Origin: Mucilaginibacter_A sp965201005
GTDB taxonomy: Bacteria; Bacteroidota; Bacteroidia; Sphingobacteriales; Sphingobacteriaceae
Assembly (NCBI RefSeq): GCF_965201005.1
Contig: NZ_OZ241747.1
Coordinates: 186,001 to 250,000, forward strand
Direction of reading: 5' to 3'
Length of the DNA stretch: 64,000 nucleotides
In this document: positions 50,610 to 60,714 of the stretch, in pieces
How positions within the stretch are numbered: position 1 is the stretch's first letter
How the letters are laid out: each line of letters starts with the position of its first letter
Position numbers and translations under genes: made by a program
Notes under the pieces: model-generated
Told to the model about the DNA's origin: nothing
The model's database searches: none
Seen by the model: only the letters and a program-made list of their open reading frames with translations

Positions 50610-51206
50610 ATGAAAAAGATTTTTTTTACCCTGCTTATCGCTGCCGTAAGTTTCAGTGCAAAAGCCCAATTTAGCCTGGGGATAAAAGGCGGCGTTAATT
50701 TTTCGCATTTAAGTGTGGATAATGGCCGGATCAATACCAGCGCATTACCAGGTTATCAGATAGGTTTATGGACGCGTGTCGGGCGAGGATTTTACGTGCA
50801 GCCGGAGGTTTACTTAGGCAGTTCGGGCAGTAATTTCAATTTTAACTACGATCAATCCAACCAAAGTATTACCGAAAGCGGTAAGGTGCGGTTTACCACT
50901 TTAAATGTACCTCTACTTTTTGGCCAGTCTTTTGGGTTGAGCAGATTAAATTTCAGGCTGATGGCCGGGCCGATGTATTCGTATATTTTGAACACGGATC
51001 AGAATTTATCCCAAAACGTCAAAAACGCTTATCAGGATTTTGGCAATTACCGCAACAGCACGTTAGGTTATCAGGCCGGAGCGGGCGTAGATTTACTTGC
51101 TTTCTCGGTTGATTTACGTTACGAAGGCGGTTTAACCCAAATCAACCCGGCTTATGGCCAGCGGCAAAACGTTTGGCATTTAAGTTTGGGCTACAAGTTT
51201 TTATAG
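50610..51206 (+). CDS. Outer-membrane beta-barrel protein (porin family, PorT-like)
   Basis: This 198-residue protein has a Sec signal peptide (MKKIFFTLLIAAVSFSAKAQ, cleavage after AKA) followed by FSLGIKGGVNFSHL, the standard opening of the Bacteroidota OmpA-like/PorT beta-barrel family. Alternating strands end in an aromatic LSLGYKFL. It should insert in the outer membrane. Its role is not known. A dispersed-motif hairpin (51208-51277) follows directly after the stop. Confidence 0.9.
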   Translation: MKKIFFTLLIAAVSFSAKAQFSLGIKGGVNFSHLSVDNGRINTSALPGYQIGLWTRVGRGFYVQPEVYLGSSGSNFNFNYDQSNQSITESGKVRFTTLNVPLLFGQSFGLSRLNFRLMAGPMYSYILNTDQNLSQNVKNAYQDFGNYRNSTLGYQAGAGVDLLAFSVDLRYEGGLTQINPAYGQRQNVWHLSLGYKFL

Positions 51207-51207
51207 G

Positions 51208-51277
51208 GTAAAAGAAGCATCGGAGCCTCACCCCAACCCTCTCCAAAAGAGAGGGAGTAGGCCGATGCTTCTTTTAC
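51208..51277. repeat. Cruciform repeat built from the dispersed motif
   Basis: GTAAAAGAAGCATCGG (51208-51223) and its exact complement CCGATGCTTCTTTTAC (51262-51277) form a 16-bp stem. Inside is a second stem, CCCTCTC (51237-51243)/GAGAGGG (51249-51255). The convergent ends of the barrel and DUF4397 genes meet here, so it may double as a bidirectional terminator. The central CACCCCAACCCTCTCC is reminiscent of REP-like repeats in related genomes. Confidence 0.75.
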
Positions 51278-51288
51278 AGGGATAAATT

Positions 51289-52200
51289 TTACTTGTTGGT
51301 ATAAAAAGAAATCCCTGGAGGGTTAAAATAAATTTCCGGAAATTTTGTAGTCGGGTCTGTGGTTGGCAAAGTAGGCCGGGTGCTGGCTTTTAAAGTAATC
51401 CCAGCTCCGGGCACAACATAATCTGCGGCCAAACCTCTGCCGATAATGGTATAAAACCGCCCCGGCGTTAATGCTATTGATGCAGAAACTGTTCCAATTT
51501 TGGTTGTAGTACCGGCTAAATATAGTTGAAACGTATAGGATGTTGTTCCTATCGCGTTCAGATCAACGGCTACAAAATCGGTTACGTTTGGATAAGCAAC
51601 ATTGCTGATGATTGTTTTGGCAGTGGCCGTACCGCCTGTTGGCGTATAAGTGCCCGCCAAATCTACAGGAGTTCCGTTTGGTATCAATTGCGCCAAGCGG
51701 ATGTAAGCCTTGCCTGCAACAGCATCCGGAAATTTATCCATAATCATAATGCTTGTTAAACCTGTAGTTGCAGAGCCGGGCAAACCGATTGTAAATAGGG
51801 AATAGGCCGAACCATCAGCCGTGTTTTGTGTGATACTGCTTACTGTTGTAGCCGGAATCACGGTTTGCTTGCTTACCAAGGCCGGTACAGGGGCAGCGGT
51901 TATAATTTTGATGCTGGTATTGCCCGAAGCAACTACTGAATAATTGCTTCCCGGAAAAATACCGAGATAACTGTAACCTGTTACAACTGATGTTGGCGCA
52001 GCGTTATCTGTTAAAGATGCGTTGACATTTGGCGTAACCTGTACCCCGTTTACAAAAGCATTTAAAGCCGGGACACCCGGTGCGGCATGGATAAATTTAA
52101 GCTGTGTACCTGTTGCCGGGGCCGATGCTTGTTTTGGCACTGTTTTTTTACAACTAACTAAAGTCAGCACAAACCAGCAGACGATATATATTTTCTTCAT
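51289..52200 (-). CDS. DUF4397-domain lipoprotein
   Basis: This 303-residue protein has a lipoprotein signal (IVCWFVLTLVSCKK; lipobox Cys17). Two DUF4397-like immunoglobulin-type repeats follow, the first with LKFIHAAPGVPALNAFVNG and the second with AYIRLAQLIPNGTPVDLAG. Such proteins are surface-exposed in Bacteroidota and often sit with SusCD genes. It is downstream of susD by 15 bp on the same strand, so it is likely the third gene of that operon. Ligand unknown. Confidence 0.9.
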   Translation of the reverse strand: MKKIYIVCWFVLTLVSCKKTVPKQASAPATGTQLKFIHAAPGVPALNAFVNGVQVTPNVNASLTDNAAPTSVVTGYSYLGIFPGSNYSVVASGNTSIKIITAAPVPALVSKQTVIPATTVSSITQNTADGSAYSLFTIGLPGSATTGLTSIMIMDKFPDAVAGKAYIRLAQLIPNGTPVDLAGTYTPTGGTATAKTIISNVAYPNVTDFVAVDLNAIGTTSYTFQLYLAGTTTKIGTVSASIALTPGRFYTIIGRGLAADYVVPGAGITLKASTRPTLPTTDPTTKFPEIYFNPPGISFYTNK

Positions 52201-52215
52201 AGTAATTTGTCAGAT

Positions 52216-53802
52216 TTAATTAGGTAAAATAAACCAGGGTTTTGTAGTATGATAATCTGGTTGCAGCGCGCCTATTGCTTTTAAAGCAGGTACATTCCAA
52301 ATGTATTCTGAATTATAACGAGGCCTTAACAGATAAACCTGTTTACCGGCATTGTCAGGGTAAAGTGCATCCGGTTTTTGGAACCCTTGAAAAATACCCG
52401 GATCATAATTGTAGCGGCGTTCATCGGCCCAGGCTTCAAAATTTCCCCAAACAAAAAGCGAAATAAACTTTTGCTGCATAATGTCGCTTAGCTGCAATGT
52501 TGCAGCACTTTGCCGTACGCAAGGGCCGGCTAAATAAGCTGCTTTTGCGGCTGCACTGATATAGTTTTGAGAACCTGTTAAATTTTTCTGAGATGGCGGA
52601 TTACTAACAAAATCTAAACTTGCCGATACAGCAATTCGGTAAGCCGCAAATGCACCCTCTAAGTCACCCTTTTTATACAAAGCCTCTGCTTTAAAAAACT
52701 GCAGTTCCGGATAAGTCATAAACACCCCTCTGGAATTATCACTATAAATATAATGCTGTGTAGAGCCGGGAGCGGGGTAACGTATTATTCCCTGGCCATA
52801 CAAATAGGGTATGATTGTATTAGGGTCATTGGTATTGGGGTCTCCGTTGCTGCCCACAACGCCCCGGTAAATTCCGTCGTTACTTGCGCCAAGCATAAAG
52901 GGCAAGCGCGGGTCAAGTGTATAGTTTGCCGTTGTGGAGCCGGTAAAGATACGCCCGTCAAGCAACCGTACTATATAATCGGATTGCTTATAAGAGCCCA
53001 GGTTGCCCCGGACAGTTCCCCAAAAATTTGAATCAGCAGATACTGAGCCATTGCATTCTACGCTTGCGTTATCGGCATTGCTTACAAAAGAACTATCTAC
53101 ATATTTTTTTACATCGTCGGGCTTAAAACTGGATTTATTACTTAAATGCAAAGCATTTTGGGCAAGTATGGCATAAACAAATTTAATCCATTTGCTGCGG
53201 TCTCCGTAGTAAATGTAATCGCCTTTCGCTAAGGAAGTTGAAGTTGTTGTACCATCTGTTTTAATGGCAAGGTTAAGATAATTTAAAGCCTGCCGACAAT
53301 CTTTAACTACTTCGGCATAAACATCCTGCGGGGTATCATAATCAAAAGTTAACCGTGTTGGGTCGAATGCTTCTTTTACGATCATATTATTGTACAAGTC
53401 GCCGCCGTTCTGCCATCCCCAGGCGCGTATTGCCCAGCCCACGCCTATATAATCATACTTTTGTTTTGGTGTTGCATCCTGCCATAATAAAGTGATGTTT
53501 TGGCCCAGGCTGAAATAAACCGTACGCCACATTTCGCCTCCTGCATCACTGGAAGGTACATACCCTTCTTGGTCCCAAGGATTATTTGCGGCCGATGAAC
53601 CCCAAACCTGTGCATACTGGCCAACATAACGGCTGTCAAACCAAACCCCTCTGGCCATACCGGCTTGGATAGCGGGCAGCAAGCTGGAAGCATCTACCGC
53701 TACCGGTGCGTTCGGGTTATTATTTACATCAACAAATTTTTTACAACTGCTTAAAGCACTTACTGTTAGCAGGGAAAATATATAGTATTTAATTTTTTTC
53801 AT
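52216..53802 (-). CDS. SusD/RagB-like outer-membrane lipoprotein
   Basis: This 528-residue protein has a lipoprotein signal (LLTVSALSSCKK), then the SusD-like_2 pattern FVDVNNNPNAPVAVDASSLLPAIQ and TPR-like helices including YPELQFFKAEALYKKGD. It pairs with the SusC transporter 13 bp upstream to capture an oligosaccharide or peptide ligand at the cell surface. No glycan enzymes are adjacent, so the substrate cannot be deduced. Full length. Confidence 0.93.
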   Translation of the reverse strand: MKKIKYYIFSLLTVSALSSCKKFVDVNNNPNAPVAVDASSLLPAIQAGMARGVWFDSRYVGQYAQVWGSSAANNPWDQEGYVPSSDAGGEMWRTVYFSLGQNITLLWQDATPKQKYDYIGVGWAIRAWGWQNGGDLYNNMIVKEAFDPTRLTFDYDTPQDVYAEVVKDCRQALNYLNLAIKTDGTTTSTSLAKGDYIYYGDRSKWIKFVYAILAQNALHLSNKSSFKPDDVKKYVDSSFVSNADNASVECNGSVSADSNFWGTVRGNLGSYKQSDYIVRLLDGRIFTGSTTANYTLDPRLPFMLGASNDGIYRGVVGSNGDPNTNDPNTIIPYLYGQGIIRYPAPGSTQHYIYSDNSRGVFMTYPELQFFKAEALYKKGDLEGAFAAYRIAVSASLDFVSNPPSQKNLTGSQNYISAAAKAAYLAGPCVRQSAATLQLSDIMQQKFISLFVWGNFEAWADERRYNYDPGIFQGFQKPDALYPDNAGKQVYLLRPRYNSEYIWNVPALKAIGALQPDYHTTKPWFILPN

Positions 53803-53815
53803 GTTGTGATTGATT

Positions 53816-56800
53816 TTACAGCCTTACCCTTAAACCCATAGAAATTACCCGCGGAGTAGGCAATACACCATAATCATATCCTGCGGCACCGGAACCTAAA
53901 GTGGAAGAGTTGGTCCCGTTGACATCCGGATCGGCACCAGAATAATTGGTGATTAAAAACACATCTGTAGCGGTAACAAATACACTGGCAAATTTAAACA
54001 CCTTTTGTCTGGCTAAAAGTTTTTGCGGCAAACGATAGCTCAACGTAATATCTTTTAACCTGACCCAATTGATATTATGTTCGATAAAATCAGCATCAAT
54101 AGCACTGGTGTAATAAGTGTTTTGGTAATAAGGTGTTACCTGAATGGTGTTGACTGTTGGCGTGGCCGTATTTTCCTTTCCGTCTTTCAGCACACCGGGA
54201 ACCGTAATTGGCGTTAACCTGTTTGTGGTGCGGGCACTTAAACCGTACTTGGTCAGGAACAATTCATTCCCGTTAAACACATCTCCGCCTTTACGAATGT
54301 CAAAAAGAAAATTCAGGTCGAAGTTTTTATAAGCGAAATGATTGCCTAAACCGATGGAAAATTTAGGCTGCCTGTCTCCCACCACGCCAAAAGTTAAATT
54401 GTTGATCGGTAAACCTGTGCTTGGGTCAACCAGAACCTGACCGGCATTATTTTTGGCATAATTATAAGAAGCAATGTTTAAAGTGCTTGCACCCGGAAAA
54501 ACGCTTGACCGTGTATTGTTATATAACCAGGTATCAGAGTTGTAATATTCTGGCAAACCGCCAAGATTAACTACTTTGCCACGTTTAGCATCAAAGTTTA
54601 AAAATATATCCCAGCTAAAGGATTTTGTTTTTACCGGCGAACCGGTCAATGCTATTTCTACCCCATGATTTCTTACTTCACCGCCATTCAGATACTCCAA
54701 AATGTAACCTGAGCCATAACTAATTCTTGGATTGAAAATCTGGTTAGTAGCAATGTATTGATAGTAACTGATATCTGCGTTAAAACGTCCTTTAAAAAAC
54801 TGTAATTCTGCACCTAAATCAATTTCTTTATCTCTTTCCGGCCTTAAACGCGGATTGTTGCCGGTCACATCATAAGCAAAACCGCCGCCGGTTGTGGTTT
54901 GCTGTAATAAGGTAGAAAATATTTTGTAAGGCTGGGCCGGGTCTTTACCTACTTCAGCATAAGAAGCCCTTAACTTTCCGTAAGATAAAATCGGATTGTC
55001 TTTTAAAAACGGCAGTTCGGTAAAAATAAAACCAGCACCTACCGAAGGATAGAAATAATGATCTTGTGCCGTTCCCGAAAGCCTCGACGAATATTCTTCC
55101 CTTGCGGTGGCGTTCACGATAATCATTTCTTTATAAACCAGATTTAGCCTGGCAATGCCCGACAGATAACGTGTCCGCCGCAAATAATCTGATGATCGTT
55201 GTGTGGTTGGCGTAGTGTTATTGATACTATTGAAATCCGGCTGGATAAATTTTTCGCCATAAAAACCGTTTAAATCATCCGAATTGCTGATGGCTTCTGT
55301 TCCTAAAGCAAAAGTTGCCCTAAAATCTTTAAAGCTTTTTTTAGCAGTAATAAATAAGGAACCGTTTAATTGCAGGTTGTTGTCTGCATAATTATCAATG
55401 ATGCCGCCTGCCGTTAAACCGGACGTGCTGGCAAAACCGTTAAGGGCCGAATTTTGTGTGGCCAAACTGTTCTGACTGATAAAATTATTGCCCTGTGTGC
55501 CTGCATAATCAATACCCATCAAACTTCTGATGTTTAACCAGTTGGTAACATTGTATGATAAATCTATGGTACCGACCACGCGGTTTGTTTTATCAGAACT
55601 GATGTTGTTGTGTGCGTCCCAAAGCGGGTTATCGTAATCATCCGCAATACCGCCTGCAGACGTTAGCGGTAAAATTAAGCGTTTGCTGCCATCGGCATTT
55701 TGGTAATTGCGCACATTATCAAAAGTTGGCCACGCCAAAGCATTTAAAAAAGTGCCTGTTGCACCTTTGTTGAGTTTGCGGTTATCAACGTTGAAATAAT
55801 TGAAAGTTGCACTGCTTTGCAGTTTAGACGACAGTTTGGATGTTCCGGCAAAACGGATGGACGTTTTATTGTTGTAAGCAACCGGCAACACACCTGTAGC
55901 ATCCCTAAAAGAAGCCGAAATGCGGTAAGTGGTTATGGTATCGCCACCTTCAAAAGCCACATTGTTTTGAACCACATGGCCGGTTTGCGTACTGTTTTTA
56001 AGGTTGTTAAAAGTTGGTGTACCAGGCGCATAAGCCGGGCCAAATGCGGTGCGTACCGCTGTGCTGGTGTTGCCGTTTGTGCCAATGCCAAACATGTTTT
56101 GCACTTTCGGGAACAAATAGGCGTTGGCAAAACTGAAGTTGTTGTCATAAGTAACCGCACCGTTGCCGCTATGGCCTTTTCTGGTGGTAATTACAATTGC
56201 CCCGCCGGAAGCCGAAGAACCGTAAACCGCCGCCGCATCCGCTCCTTTTAAAACGGTAACCGTTTCAATATCATCCGGGTTCAAATCGGCAATACGGTTG
56301 GTAAAATCCGCACTTCGGTTGGCACCGTTGGAAGTAAGCAACGTTTGGTCAACCGCATCATTACTGATCCGTACACCGTCAATTACAAAAAGCGGACTGT
56401 TGCTGCCGCCAATTGAATTAACACCGCGCAATACAATAGATGATGAGGCACCCGGATTGCCACTTGTGCTGGTAACCGTAGCACCGGCAACACGGCCTTG
56501 CAAAGCATTCAAAAAGTTTTCGCGCTGCGTTTGCTGTATAGCTGCCCCTTTTACGGTTTGTACCGGCGAGGTTAAATCCCGCTGCCTTTGCGAAACACCG
56601 AAACCGGTTGTTATGGTAACTTCGTTAAGCGTTTTTGCATCTTGTTTTAAACTTACATTAATTGTATTTGCCGCGCCAACAACACGTTCTTGCGTAGCCG
56701 TCCCAACAAAAGAAAACACCAGGGTTTGGCCCGTAGCAGCCGAAATGGTGTACAAACCATTTGCATCGGTTTGCACGCCAATGTTGGTGCCTTTAATTTT

Positions 56801-56932
56801 TACAGAAACGCCGGGCAGCGCGTAGCTGTCTTCTTCGGCTACAACTTTTCCGGTAATTTTTTTGTTCTGCGCCATCACCTGGGCAGTACAAAACAACATC
56901 CCCAGAAAAAACAGAAGTAAATTTTTTTTCAT
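53816..56932 (-). CDS. SusC/RagA-like TonB-dependent transporter
   Basis: This 1038-residue protein has a signal peptide (KNLLLFFLGMLFCTAQVMAQ), an N-terminal carboxypeptidase-regulatory-like domain (KITGKVVAEEDSYALPGVSV), a plug domain with VLKGADAAAVYGSSASGGAI, and a C-terminal 22-strand barrel ending in PRVISMGLRVRL. It imports the ligand bound by the SusD protein, powered by TonB. It is first in the susC-susD-DUF4397 operon. It looks full length and intact. Confidence 0.95.
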   Translation of the reverse strand: MKKNLLLFFLGMLFCTAQVMAQNKKITGKVVAEEDSYALPGVSVKIKGTNIGVQTDANGLYTISAATGQTLVFSFVGTATQERVVGAANTINVSLKQDAKTLNEVTITTGFGVSQRQRDLTSPVQTVKGAAIQQTQRENFLNALQGRVAGATVTSTSGNPGASSSIVLRGVNSIGGSNSPLFVIDGVRISNDAVDQTLLTSNGANRSADFTNRIADLNPDDIETVTVLKGADAAAVYGSSASGGAIVITTRKGHSGNGAVTYDNNFSFANAYLFPKVQNMFGIGTNGNTSTAVRTAFGPAYAPGTPTFNNLKNSTQTGHVVQNNVAFEGGDTITTYRISASFRDATGVLPVAYNNKTSIRFAGTSKLSSKLQSSATFNYFNVDNRKLNKGATGTFLNALAWPTFDNVRNYQNADGSKRLILPLTSAGGIADDYDNPLWDAHNNISSDKTNRVVGTIDLSYNVTNWLNIRSLMGIDYAGTQGNNFISQNSLATQNSALNGFASTSGLTAGGIIDNYADNNLQLNGSLFITAKKSFKDFRATFALGTEAISNSDDLNGFYGEKFIQPDFNSINNTTPTTQRSSDYLRRTRYLSGIARLNLVYKEMIIVNATAREEYSSRLSGTAQDHYFYPSVGAGFIFTELPFLKDNPILSYGKLRASYAEVGKDPAQPYKIFSTLLQQTTTGGGFAYDVTGNNPRLRPERDKEIDLGAELQFFKGRFNADISYYQYIATNQIFNPRISYGSGYILEYLNGGEVRNHGVEIALTGSPVKTKSFSWDIFLNFDAKRGKVVNLGGLPEYYNSDTWLYNNTRSSVFPGASTLNIASYNYAKNNAGQVLVDPSTGLPINNLTFGVVGDRQPKFSIGLGNHFAYKNFDLNFLFDIRKGGDVFNGNELFLTKYGLSARTTNRLTPITVPGVLKDGKENTATPTVNTIQVTPYYQNTYYTSAIDADFIEHNINWVRLKDITLSYRLPQKLLARQKVFKFASVFVTATDVFLITNYSGADPDVNGTNSSTLGSGAAGYDYGVLPTPRVISMGLRVRL

Positions 56933-57232
56933 ACACAGTTTTATTTTTTTGTTAAAACTAAAAGAAAATTGGCATCAACCAACCTTCAAAATCAGTTATG
57001 GTAATGCAATGTAATTTTTTTCTAAATATTGCTAAAACAAATCATTTTAATTGAATCTGCTTAAATTTTGTTCAATTTATTTTCGATGCTTCTTTTACCA
57101 CATAAAAAATGTGATTTTTCTAAGCTTCTTTTATCGGTATAAAATTCAAAATACAAAATTTACTGGCTAAAAGAAGCATTATAAATTTTTCTGATATGAA
57201 AACTGAACAGGCTTTGAAAATAGTACAGAAGT
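56933..57232. repeat. Intergenic region with three dispersed-motif copies
   Basis: This 300-bp AT-rich gap between susC and anmK has copies CGATGCTTCTTTTAC (57084-57098), AGCTTCTTTTA (57123-57133) and TAAAAGAAGCATT (57168-57180). The last two face each other. No gene is present. Confidence 0.6.
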
Positions 57233-58417
57233 TTACTTCGGAAAACAAAACTTCCCCATCAACACGGCCGGGTTTTGGTTGATCGTAATGGGTTCTCCGG
57301 CCACTGCTTCGTTGGCCAGCAAGGCAAACAAAACGGCTTCTTTCGCATCCGCATCCAAACCTAAAACCGCAGAATTTTGAATACTGTTTTTAGGCAACAT
57401 TTTTTGGAGTGTTTGCAGGAGGAACGGATTTCGGGCACCGCCGCCGCTTACAAAAACGCGCAAACCCTCCGCAGAAAAATTTTTCAAAATACCTTCTGCC
57501 AAAATTTGTGCGGTAAAAACAGTAAGCGTGGTTATCAAATCTTTGGGGCTGATGTTCTGGGTGGAGGATTTTACCTGTGCAATCGCTACAAAATCCAGAT
57601 TGAACAATTCCGGCCCGGTTGATTTGGGCAATGTTTCTGCAAAAAACGGATGATCTTTTAAGGCGGACAACAATTCCGGATCCGTTTTTCCCGAAAATGC
57701 AATCTTTGCGTCCGCATCAAAAGGCAAATTAAAATACTTGCGGCAGGCAGCATCGATCAGCGTGTTTCCCGGCCCGATATCCGATGAAATTATGCCAGTA
57801 AAAGAAGCATCCGCAGGCAAAAAAGTAAAATTGGCAATACCGCCGATGTTCAGCAAAATCCGGTTTTCGCCTTTTTTGCTTCCCAGAATTACATCGCCGT
57901 ATAAAGCCAAAGGCGCACCTTCGCCACCGGCAGCCAGGTGTTTTTGCCGGAAATCGCTAACCGTTATAATCCCGGTTTTCACCGCCAGATGATCGCCGTC
58001 GCCAATTTGCAGCGTTGCGTTCGGGTAGTTTTTTTGCTGGTGCTGATGCTTTGGCGCGTGATAAATGGTTTGCCCGTGGCTGGCGATCAAATCCACCGAT
58101 ACTGTTTTTACCTGCCATTTTTCCAAACATTGCAAAACCAATTCGCCATGGAAACTGCCAATATATGCGTTCAATAAAGTCAGCTTTTCCAGGTCAACCA
58201 TTTTTTTGGAAAAAACCCGGCGCACTTCTTCCCGAAAAAAATCATCGTAAACAATCGTTTCAAATTCCAGCAGCTCAAATTTGGTTTGCATTCCGCTGCC
58301 CGAAAACCGGCATAAGGCCACGTCCAGCCCGTCCAGCGACGTGCCCGACATTAAGCCGATAATAGTTTTCTGTTTCTTTTGCGCAATTGCAAAAAGTTGC
58401 TGTACATTGCTGTTCAA
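57233..58417 (-). CDS. anmK: Anhydro-N-acetylmuramic acid kinase
   Basis: This 394-residue protein has the family opening GLMSGTSLDGLDVALCRFSG near residue 22 and the later motifs LNIGGIANFTFLP and FVSGGGARNPFLL. AnmK phosphorylates 1,6-anhydro-MurNAc released from peptidoglycan to MurNAc-6-phosphate, feeding cell-wall recycling in the cytoplasm. Length and motifs are normal. A copy of the dispersed motif is embedded in the coding sequence (57798-57813). Confidence 0.95.
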   Translation of the reverse strand: MNSNVQQLFAIAQKKQKTIIGLMSGTSLDGLDVALCRFSGSGMQTKFELLEFETIVYDDFFREEVRRVFSKKMVDLEKLTLLNAYIGSFHGELVLQCLEKWQVKTVSVDLIASHGQTIYHAPKHQHQQKNYPNATLQIGDGDHLAVKTGIITVSDFRQKHLAAGGEGAPLALYGDVILGSKKGENRILLNIGGIANFTFLPADASFTGIISSDIGPGNTLIDAACRKYFNLPFDADAKIAFSGKTDPELLSALKDHPFFAETLPKSTGPELFNLDFVAIAQVKSSTQNISPKDLITTLTVFTAQILAEGILKNFSAEGLRVFVSGGGARNPFLLQTLQKMLPKNSIQNSAVLGLDADAKEAVLFALLANEAVAGEPITINQNPAVLMGKFCFPK

Positions 58418-58485
58418 TTCTGATGGTTTTTGTGGGGCCGGTTTGCCGCCTCACTAAAGTAAATTTTTTATGTTGAATTTATACC

Positions 58486-58500
58486 GATAAAAGAAGCATT
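58486..58500 (+). repeat. Dispersed motif touching a start codon
   Basis: GATAAAAGAAGCATT ends immediately before the ATG at 58501, so it occupies the ribosome-binding region of the DUF5009-type gene. Confidence 0.55.
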
Positions 58501-59640
58501 ATGCTAAACCCTGCCCTAAAGACGCCCAAACCACGCCTCCTTTCGCTCGATGTTTTTCGTGGGATCACCGTTGCCATGATGACGCTGGTGAACAATCCCG
58601 GCAGCTGGGCGCACATTTACACGCCGCTGGAACACTCCGAGTGGAACGGCTGCACGCCAACCGATCTGGTTTTTCCGTTCTTCTTGTTCATCGTTGGCGT
58701 TTCCATAGTTTTTGCGATGGAAAGTAAAAAAGCCGATCCGGCATTGCACCGGCAACTGATCATCGGCATTGTCCGCCGCGCGGTTATTTTGTTTTCTATC
58801 GGATTGCTTTTGAGTTTGTTCCCTCGCTTTCATTTTGCAACAGTGCGCATTCCGGGCGTTATCCAGCGCATTGCCGTGGTGTATCTGATCGTAAGTTTGC
58901 TGTATATTTATCAAAGCCGAAAAGCCATGCTGATTACGTTTTGGGCGATTTTGATCGGCTATTATCTGATCATGACTTTCATCCCGGTGCCGGGCGTTGG
59001 TTATGCAAACCTCAACCCCGAAACCAACCTGGGTGCCTGGATTGACCGGAGTGTTTTGGGCGAGGCGCATTTGTGGAAATCCTCCAAAACCTGGGACCCG
59101 GAAGGTATTTTGACCGATTTGCCCGCCGTTGCCACCGGGATTTTCGGCGTTTTGATCGGCACTTTTTTAAAGCGGAAAGACCAGCCGGAAGCACAAAAAG
59201 TTTCCTGGCTGTTTGCCGTTGGCGTGCTGGCCATTATTGCCGGACTTTTGGCTGACCTTTTTTTCCCGATAAACAAAGCCTTATGGACCAGCTCGTACGT
59301 GCTTTATGCCGGCGGTTTGGCCATCCTCGGGTTAACGCTTTTATACTGGCTGATTGATGTGCAGGGCTACAAACGCTTTACCAAACCCTTCGTTATTTTT
59401 GGGGTGAACGCCATTACGGTTTACACGTTTTCGGGCATTATCCCGCGGATCCTCAGCATGATTAAATTCAATAATCACGAAGGAACAACAGTAAACCTGC
59501 AGGAATATTTGTACAATACTTTTTTTACGCCCTATTTTTCACCCATCAACGCTTCGCTGGCCGGCGGTTTGACTTATGTGTTGATTTGGTACATTATTTT
59601 ATGGCTGATGTACCGGAAAAATTTGATTATTAAGGTTTGA
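58501..59640 (+). CDS. Membrane acyltransferase-like protein (DUF5009/heparan-N-acetyltransferase-like)
   Basis: This 379-residue protein opens with RLLSLDVFRGITVAMMTLVNNPGSW, the hallmark of the DUF5009/HGSNAT-like family, followed by about ten hydrophobic segments (for example VFPFFLFIVGVSIVFAM and LITFWAILIGYYLIMTF). Relatives transfer acetyl groups from acetyl-CoA to amino sugars across a membrane. Its position beside anmK suggests a link to amino-sugar recycling; the substrate is inferred. Full length. Confidence 0.88.
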   Translation: MLNPALKTPKPRLLSLDVFRGITVAMMTLVNNPGSWAHIYTPLEHSEWNGCTPTDLVFPFFLFIVGVSIVFAMESKKADPALHRQLIIGIVRRAVILFSIGLLLSLFPRFHFATVRIPGVIQRIAVVYLIVSLLYIYQSRKAMLITFWAILIGYYLIMTFIPVPGVGYANLNPETNLGAWIDRSVLGEAHLWKSSKTWDPEGILTDLPAVATGIFGVLIGTFLKRKDQPEAQKVSWLFAVGVLAIIAGLLADLFFPINKALWTSSYVLYAGGLAILGLTLLYWLIDVQGYKRFTKPFVIFGVNAITVYTFSGIIPRILSMIKFNNHEGTTVNLQEYLYNTFFTPYFSPINASLAGGLTYVLIWYIILWLMYRKNLIIKV

Positions 59641-59745
59641 CAGGTTTATAAATCTCCGCTTCAAGTAATTCTTTATTAAACAGAAAAAGCTATTTTCGAA
59701 GAAAATATAGTTGCTAAAAAAAGCATCATAAATCAGCCTGATTAA

Positions 59746-60711
59746 ATGGAAAAACTAAAATTTATAGACCTTTTTTGTGGTATTGGCGGGTTTCGGATAG
59801 CAATGGATCAGGCCTGTAAAGAGAATAATATCATTCCGGAATGCGTGTTTTCCTCCGATATAGATAAATTTTGTCAGGATAGCTATGAAAACAATTTTGG
59901 AGAAAAGCCAGCGGGAGATATAACGTCAATTGATCCAAAAGAAATTCCGGATCATGATATTTTGTTTGGTGGATTTCCATGCCAGCCTTTTAGTATCATC
60001 GGGCAAATGAAAGGTTTTGATGATATCAGAGGAACTTTGTTTCATAACATTGCCAGCATTATAAAAGAGAAAAAACCAAAAGCATTTGTTTTAGAGAACG
60101 TTAAGCAACTAGTAGGGCACAACAACGGGCAAACTTTAAAAGTTATCCTTAAAGTATTGCAGGAAGACCTGAAATATACTGTTAGGGTTGCTGTTTTAAA
60201 TGCGCTCGACTATGGGTTGCCGCAAAAAAGAGAACGTGTGGTAATTGTTGGGCATAAAGAACCCATTTTATTTTCTTATCCACAACCAATGCGACCGTTT
60301 AAGCCATTATCGGAAATATTGGAGTGGAAGATTGACAAAAAACATTTGGCATCAGATTATATTGTAAAAAAGAGAAAAGAAAGACATCAATCAGCTTATA
60401 AACTTTCAATCTGGCACGAAAATAAATCAGGTAATATTTGTTCCTATCCGTATTCATGTGCATTACGTGCAGGTGCGTCATATAATTATTTACTTGTAAA
60501 TGGCGAAAGAAGATTAACACCCCGAGAAATGTTCCGTTTGCAAGGGTTTCCTGATACGTATAAAATTATTGCAAATGATACACAGGCCAGAAAGCAAGCA
60601 GGGAATGCTGTGCCTGTAAATTTGGTTAAGGCTGTTATATTAAAGTTACTTCCATATGTGGCAAAATTAATGGATATAAAAGGTGTTTTGAACGAGTACG
60701 AAATAGTATAA
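59746..60711 (+). CDS. DNA (cytosine-5-)-methyltransferase
   Basis: This 321-residue enzyme has all C5-methyltransferase motifs: FIDLFCGIGGFRIA (I), GGFPCQPFS with catalytic Cys (IV), VLENVKQL (VI), LPQKRERVVIVG (VIII), MFRLQGFPDTY (IX) and QAGNAVPV (X). It modifies cytosine and protects sites cut by the endonuclease encoded 3 bp downstream. The gene pair is clearly AT-richer than neighbours. It lies between the DUF5009-type gene and an M16 peptidase gene, so the pair was probably acquired as a unit. The recognition site is not predictable by eye. Confidence 0.96.
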   Translation: MEKLKFIDLFCGIGGFRIAMDQACKENNIIPECVFSSDIDKFCQDSYENNFGEKPAGDITSIDPKEIPDHDILFGGFPCQPFSIIGQMKGFDDIRGTLFHNIASIIKEKKPKAFVLENVKQLVGHNNGQTLKVILKVLQEDLKYTVRVAVLNALDYGLPQKRERVVIVGHKEPILFSYPQPMRPFKPLSEILEWKIDKKHLASDYIVKKRKERHQSAYKLSIWHENKSGNICSYPYSCALRAGASYNYLLVNGERRLTPREMFRLQGFPDTYKIIANDTQARKQAGNAVPVNLVKAVILKLLPYVAKLMDIKGVLNEYEIV

Positions 60712-60714
60712 TGA

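Noticed and set aside
55817..56825. ORFs of 144 and 175 residues on the plus strand opposite susC
   Set aside because: They are antisense shadows of a strongly coding, well-recognised gene.
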